A DNA stretch of 64,000 nt. Origin: Anaerolineae bacterium. GTDB lineage: Bacteria > Chloroflexota > Anaerolineae > Promineifilales > Promineifilaceae. Below the pieces are notes generated by a model, which saw only the letters and a program-made list of their open reading frames with translations, was not told where the DNA came from and searched no databases. The stretch covers positions 248,001 through 312,000 of the forward strand of contig JAUIAP010000003.1 in assembly GCA_030425205.1 (NCBI GenBank), written 5' to 3'. Of this stretch, positions 59,626 to 64,000 are shown piece after piece. Position 1 is the stretch's first letter; every line of letters begins with the position of its first letter. Both the position numbers and the translations under genes were made by a program.

Positions 59626-59662
59626 AATGGGTGCGTTTCAGCCGAGATGAAACACACCCATT
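59626..59662 (-). promoter_or_regulatory. Leader hairpin upstream of the CPBP gene
   Basis: AATGGGTG-C-GTTTCA pairs with TGAAAC-A-CACCCATT (14 bp with one C-A mismatch) directly before the AGGAG of the CPBP gene. It could be a terminator of an upstream transcript, an attenuator, or a translation control element. Confidence 0.4.
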
Positions 59663-59894
59663 AGAAATGTTGAGATTGCGCTTCGTTGCATCCAACATCC
59701 AAAATCATACAAATTCCAGTTCTGTTTTTTAACTCATCTGACGTATTGCACCTTGGCATTCAGCGGGTTAAAAACAACGCAACGCTCATCATACCAGACC
59801 TATGGAAAAATAGATGTGAAAATTTGTCCCAACCTTATACAATTAACAAGTTAAACTGTAACGGGCAAATCCAACTTAGACAAGGAGTTTTTGA

Positions 59895-61544
59895 ATGACA
59901 GATAGCTCACCGACAGATTTTATCCGCACACAGGTTGCAGAGCAGTTGGCAGCGGGCAAATATAGTCACGTACAAACACGCTTTCCACCCGAGCCAAACG
60001 GCTATCTGCACATCGGTCATGCGTTTGCGATCAATCTGGATTTCACAATCGCCGATGAAAATGACGGTCAATGCAACTTGCGCTTTGACGACACAAACCC
60101 TGTCAAGGAAGAACAAGCATTTGTCGATGGGATTATTTTTGACATCAACTGGCTTGGCTTTGAGCCGGACAACGTCTTCTATGCCAGCGATTATTTTGAC
60201 CAGCTCTATGATTGGGCGATTAAACTGATCGAGCAGGGAGATGCCTATGTCGATGATTTGACCCAAGAAGAGATGCGCGACTATCGCGGGACATTGACGG
60301 AACCGGGTCGCAACAGCCCCTATCGCGATCGCTCTATTATGGAGAATCTCGACCTGTTTGAGCGCATGAAGAACGGGGAGTTTGCCGAAGGGACACATAC
60401 GTTGCGTGCCAAAATTGACATGGCCTCGCCAAATATCAACCTGCGCGACCCCGTCATGTATCGTATCTTGAAGGTGCACCACCAACGCACTGAGAATAAG
60501 TGGTGCATTTACCCGATGTACGATTGGGCGCATGGGCAGTCTGATTCAATCGAGAAGGTGACACACTCCTTCTGCTCGCTCGAATATGTGATCCACCGCC
60601 CGCTCTACAACTGGTTTGTCGAAAAACTTGGCATCTTCGCGCCCACCCAAATCGAGTTTGCCCGCATCAGCTTGCGCAACACGATCATGAGCAAGCGCAA
60701 CCTCAAGAAGTTGGTCGATGAAGGTATGGTCGCGGGTTGGGATGATCCACGCATGCCGACGCTGGCCGGAATGCGGCGGCGCGGCTATACGCCCGAGTCG
60801 ATCCGCGATTTTTGCAACAGCATCACGCCGTCGAGCAGCAACCATGAGATGATGATCGAGTATCAGCAGCTTGAGTATTACGTGCGCAACCATCTCAATG
60901 CGGTTACGCCACGGGCGATGGCTGTGCTTGATCCACTCAAGGTGGTGGTGACAAACTATCCAGAAGGGCAGATTGAGATGGTTGAACTGCCCAACTATCC
61001 ACAGGATCGCAGCCGCACTGAGTCACGGCAAGTTCCCTTCGGCCGAGAACTGTATATCGAACGTGAAGACTTTGCCGAAGTTCCGCCAAACAGGTGGAAG
61101 CGTATGTCGCCCGGCTATGAGATTCGACTGCTGGGTGCCTACTTTGTGACGACGCAGGACGTGATCAAAGATGCTGATGGCAATGTGACAGAGATTCACG
61201 TCACGCTCGATCCCGAAACGCAGGGTGGGGCCGCGCCAGATAAGCGTCGGCCAAAAGGTACCATCCATTGGGTTGAAGCAACGACGGCTATTCCCGCGAC
61301 CGTCAATCTGTATGACATGCTATTTTCGGCCGAATTGCCCGGCGACCGCACAGGCGACTTTATGGATGATGTCAACCCAGACTCGCTCACGACGCAGTCA
61401 GTGCTGGTCGAACCTGCATTGGCAAAGACATCGGTCGGAGATAAATTTCAATTCATGCGCAATGCGTACTTTACAGTAGATGCAACCGATCCGTTGACCT
61501 TTAATCGGATCGTGACCCTGCGTGATAGTTTTAAACCAAAATGA
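59895..61544 (+). CDS. glnS: Glutaminyl-tRNA synthetase
   Basis: GlnRS charges tRNA-Gln with glutamine. The 549-residue protein has the class I HIGH motif (PEPNGYLHIGHAF), FDDTNPVKEE, and MSKR (SKRNLKKLVDEG) as KMSKS. The catalytic domain is followed by a complete two-barrel anticodon-binding domain. AAGGAG lies upstream of the ATG. Many bacteria lack GlnRS and use GatCAB amidation; where it is found outside gamma-proteobacteria, lateral transfer is the usual explanation. Upstream 237 bases (59658-59894) hold the CPBP leader hairpin and presumably the glnS promoter, which I could not pin down. Confidence 0.96.
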   Translation: MTDSSPTDFIRTQVAEQLAAGKYSHVQTRFPPEPNGYLHIGHAFAINLDFTIADENDGQCNLRFDDTNPVKEEQAFVDGIIFDINWLGFEPDNVFYASDYFDQLYDWAIKLIEQGDAYVDDLTQEEMRDYRGTLTEPGRNSPYRDRSIMENLDLFERMKNGEFAEGTHTLRAKIDMASPNINLRDPVMYRILKVHHQRTENKWCIYPMYDWAHGQSDSIEKVTHSFCSLEYVIHRPLYNWFVEKLGIFAPTQIEFARISLRNTIMSKRNLKKLVDEGMVAGWDDPRMPTLAGMRRRGYTPESIRDFCNSITPSSSNHEMMIEYQQLEYYVRNHLNAVTPRAMAVLDPLKVVVTNYPEGQIEMVELPNYPQDRSRTESRQVPFGRELYIEREDFAEVPPNRWKRMSPGYEIRLLGAYFVTTQDVIKDADGNVTEIHVTLDPETQGGAAPDKRRPKGTIHWVEATTAIPATVNLYDMLFSAELPGDRTGDFMDDVNPDSLTTQSVLVEPALAKTSVGDKFQFMRNAYFTVDATDPLTFNRIVTLRDSFKPK

Positions 61545-61739
61545 GTCGACGGCGTTGGCGGTGATAAATTGCCGCGAAAAAAATAGATGAGGTAGAAAAA
61601 TCATCACATTTTAGCAAAATAAGTGATTGCATAGCACATTATGACGGTATCATATTGTACCGAGATGGAAAGGAGAAGCTTGCACCGAGCTGATCGGTGG
61701 GTTTGATCATTCCATGCACTAAGACACACGAGGCATACT

Positions 61740-64000
61740 TTGTCCACACTTACCGTGCGCTTACTGGGTTCCCCGCAAGTTGCGCTAGATGGCAAGACGA
61801 TTCGGATTGACACGCGAAAAGCGATTGCGCTATTCGCCTATTTGGCGTTGGAGCGACAGGCTCAGCGCCGCAGCACCCTCTCCGTTTTGCTCTGGCCTGA
61901 GTCAGATCGTGAGCGCGGTCGCTCCGCGTTGCGCCGCACGCTTGCTGCCTTCAACAAGGCGGCTGGACATCAATGGTTGGTCACAGATCGCAAAACGATT
62001 CGGCTAAACTGGGAGGCGGTCGAAAGCGGAGAACTGATAGTTGATGTTGTCCAATTTCAGGAGACGTTTGACCAGCTGATCGAAGCCCCGCTCGAACAAT
62101 CGAATGGTGAGATGTTGGTTGCGGCGGTTGAGCTTTATCACGGGCGTTTTCTACAGGGCTTTACCCTGACGGACAGTGCCGCATTTGACGACTGGCAAGC
62201 GTTGGAGGCGGAGCGAATCGAGCAGCAGGTGGGTAAGTTATATGGACGGTTGGTGGCCTGGGCGTTGCGCTATGATTCGGCCGAAAATGCCACCCGCTAC
62301 GCCCGCGAATGGATTTCACTCGATGCGCTCAATGAAGAAGGGCAACGCCAACTTATCACCGCACTCGCACGCAGCGGACAGCGCAGCGCAGCGGTGCGGC
62401 AATATGAAACCTTTGTCAAATTACTCGACCATGAGCTAGGCGTTCCGCCACGTGATGAGACGGTTGAGCTTTACCACAGCGTGCGTGACAACTATGTGCC
62501 GCCGCCGACAATTGACCCGATTTTGCGGCCGACGACGCTGCCCCAACCGACGACACTTTTTGTCGGCCGTGACCAAGAGATGCACGACATTGCCACGATG
62601 TTGCAACGTGCCGATTGTCGCTTGGCAACGATTATTGGTGTCGGCGGGGTTGGCAAAACGCGCCTCGCCACAGAGATTGGGCTGGCGATGCAGAGTCAGT
62701 GGAACGATGGCGTGTATTTTGTCGGGTTAGCATCGGTAGAAAGTGGCAACACGATCGATGATCTCGTCGTCGCAATCGCCAACGCGCTTGATTTTACCTT
62801 TTACGGGCGCAACCTCAACGCGGCGCAGCGGCATCGCCAACTCCTCAATTTTTTAGGAAACAAACAGGCGTTGTTGCTACTCGACAATTTAGAGCATCTG
62901 AGCAATGCTGAACAGCTCGTCGCAGACATTTTGCAACACGCCCCTCAGCTCAACATCCTGACCACTTCGCAAGAACGACTCAATTTGCAAGAAGAGTGGG
63001 TCATCGAGCTGCCTGGACTAAAAACGCCAACGGTCGAGACGCTGCGCGATTCAAGCGTCTATCAACTATTTGTGGAGCGGGCGCGTCAGGTCCGGCGGGG
63101 CTATTTGCTGGCCGAGACCGACTATGGCTATTTGGTGCAGTTATGTCGTTTGGTGGGGGGACTTCCGCTCGGGATTGAGCTCGCCTCGACGTGGGTACGG
63201 CTGCTGTCGCTGGTTGAAATTGTCGCCCAGATCGAACAGGATATCGACTTTCTCGCCACAGAGACGCGCAATGTGCCGTCGCGCCATCGCAGTTTGCGGG
63301 CCGTCTTCAATCATTCATGGCGACTTCTGACGGCGCGTGAGCGGGAGATGATGCTGCGCTTGGCCGTTTTTCGTGCGCCCTTTACACGCGAGGCCGCCAA
63401 AGAGGTTGCGGGAGCCAATCTGCCGTTGCTGATGACGCTGGCCGATAAATCGTTGATCACGCGCAACGCGACGGGCGTCTATGAAATTCCCGCCGTTCTC
63501 TTGGCCTATCTGCGCGAGCAGGGCGGGGATTCAGACACCTATAAACGTACCTTGCTGAGTCATGCTGAATATTTTGCCGCGTTTTTGCAGGAGCAGGAAG
63601 CGGTTTTGAAGGGGCGCGATCAACAAGAGGCACTGCTAGAAATCGGCCGAATTTCTCCCGACATTCGCAACGCATGGCAAACGCTGCTCGACAATCAGAT
63701 GCTCGATGCGGTTGAATGTGCGCTCCCGACGCTATATCTCTACTATGAGATGCGCGGGCTGTTTGAAGAAGGAGTTGCCTTGATCAAACAGGCACGTGAA
63801 ATGATGCCGATTGCCGAATCGCGGATTATTGGTCAGCTGATGGCGACGGAGGGAACGCTGCGTTGTTACCTCAACCAATATGAATTGGCGGAGAAGCTGC
63901 TGCAAGAGAGCCTGACGCTGCTGCGAAACGCCAGCCTTGATACGCATACCGCACTTGCGCTGCGTGGGCTGGGCATGGTTGCTGAGGCAAAGGGGGCGCA
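61740..64000 (+). CDS. BTAD/NB-ARC transcriptional regulator (AfsR-like), truncated by the window
   Basis: The frame runs from a TTG at 61740 (GAGG six bases before) to the end without a stop. It begins L-T-V-R-L-L-G-S-P-Q-V, the winged-helix N-terminus of SARP-type regulators, with LDGKTIRIDTRKAIALFAYL and LLWPESDRERGRSALRRTL. A bacterial transcriptional activation domain follows (about residues 95-250). Next is an NB-ARC ATPase with P-loop GVGGVGKTRLATE near 300 and LLLLDNLEHL, then helical sequence. Such STAND regulators switch on target genes when a ligand releases ATP binding. A GTG at 61755 is an alternative start. Nearby target genes are unknown. Confidence 0.85.
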   Translation, partial: MSTLTVRLLGSPQVALDGKTIRIDTRKAIALFAYLALERQAQRRSTLSVLLWPESDRERGRSALRRTLAAFNKAAGHQWLVTDRKTIRLNWEAVESGELIVDVVQFQETFDQLIEAPLEQSNGEMLVAAVELYHGRFLQGFTLTDSAAFDDWQALEAERIEQQVGKLYGRLVAWALRYDSAENATRYAREWISLDALNEEGQRQLITALARSGQRSAAVRQYETFVKLLDHELGVPPRDETVELYHSVRDNYVPPPTIDPILRPTTLPQPTTLFVGRDQEMHDIATMLQRADCRLATIIGVGGVGKTRLATEIGLAMQSQWNDGVYFVGLASVESGNTIDDLVVAIANALDFTFYGRNLNAAQRHRQLLNFLGNKQALLLLDNLEHLSNAEQLVADILQHAPQLNILTTSQERLNLQEEWVIELPGLKTPTVETLRDSSVYQLFVERARQVRRGYLLAETDYGYLVQLCRLVGGLPLGIELASTWVRLLSLVEIVAQIEQDIDFLATETRNVPSRHRSLRAVFNHSWRLLTAREREMMLRLAVFRAPFTREAAKEVAGANLPLLMTLADKSLITRNATGVYEIPAVLLAYLREQGGDSDTYKRTLLSHAEYFAAFLQEQEAVLKGRDQQEALLEIGRISPDIRNAWQTLLDNQMLDAVECALPTLYLYYEMRGLFEEGVALIKQAREMMPIAESRIIGQLMATEGTLRCYLNQYELAEKLLQESLTLLRNASLDTHTALALRGLGMVAEAKGA

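Noticed and set aside
1-64000. TCGGCCGA as an operator of one regulator
   Set aside because: Sites are mostly inside coding sequence of unrelated genes, which does not suit a specific transcription-factor operator.

Overview
The window reads as a chromosomal segment of a Chloroflexota bacterium, probably of the Anaerolineae or a related class. The assignment is inferred from gene content, not from a 16S gene. Supporting signs are secreted proteins with Pro-Thr-Ala-Thr-Asn-Thr-Pro linkers, a BTAD/NB-ARC type regulator, a dnaB-dnaD-loader cluster, an SRP receptor reduced to its NG domain, and clusters of GNAT and DUF1990 genes. No rRNA, tRNA, CRISPR array, prophage or complete insertion sequence was found. 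The octamer TCGGCCGA is scattered through genes and spacers far more often than chance allows, like the HIP1 palindrome of cyanobacteria.

Layout. Positions 1-10331 hold a minus-strand run: a methyltransferase, two DUF1990 proteins, a LacI-type regulator, a TPR histidine kinase, xseA, xseB, ftsY, prfB (with its programmed +1 frameshift), galK and the first codons of a further gene. Positions 10712-20945 carry two very large tandem paralogues. Each is an anchored surface protein with two SGNH-hydrolase modules, Pro/Thr linkers, dockerin-like and cohesin-like modules and a C-terminal membrane helix. Next come gpmI, a membrane-linked alpha/beta hydrolase, three GNAT acetyltransferases and a gene-poor divergent spacer (27394-28125) with possible RNA structure. 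Positions 28126-33081 hold terC, a DUF151 nuclease-like gene and a replication-initiation group: dnaB, a DnaD-like gene and a helicase-loader ATPase with two AAA+ copies. An ADP-forming acyl-CoA synthetase/GNAT fusion, a pterin dehydratase, a MITE, a DUF3891 gene, hflX (probable ATT start), an M20 peptidase and lepB follow.

Positions 40376-45521 are a MoxR/DUF58/DUF4129 membrane operon; a second DUF58 gene with a transglutaminase lies at 49290-52642. Between them are a Rieske protein, a small membrane protein, aroH and an aroF-like gene that has lost key active-site residues. After a glycosyltransferase and a RibD-type reductase comes a three-gene redox operon (54575-57539): a BFD-[2Fe-2S]/FAD-NAD/haem-b membrane fusion, a pentahaem cytochrome c and a Tll0287-like monohaem protein. 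It can be read as a route carrying electrons from NAD(P)H across the membrane, and this is the best candidate here for an undescribed system. An H-NOX-like protein, a CPBP protease, glnS and a truncated BTAD/NB-ARC regulator close the window.

A 26-base hairpin element occurs five times (10568, 10612, 33105, 48172, 57565), only in spacers and always in the same orientation. Three copies lie between convergent genes. One arm position shows a compensating A:T to T:A change.
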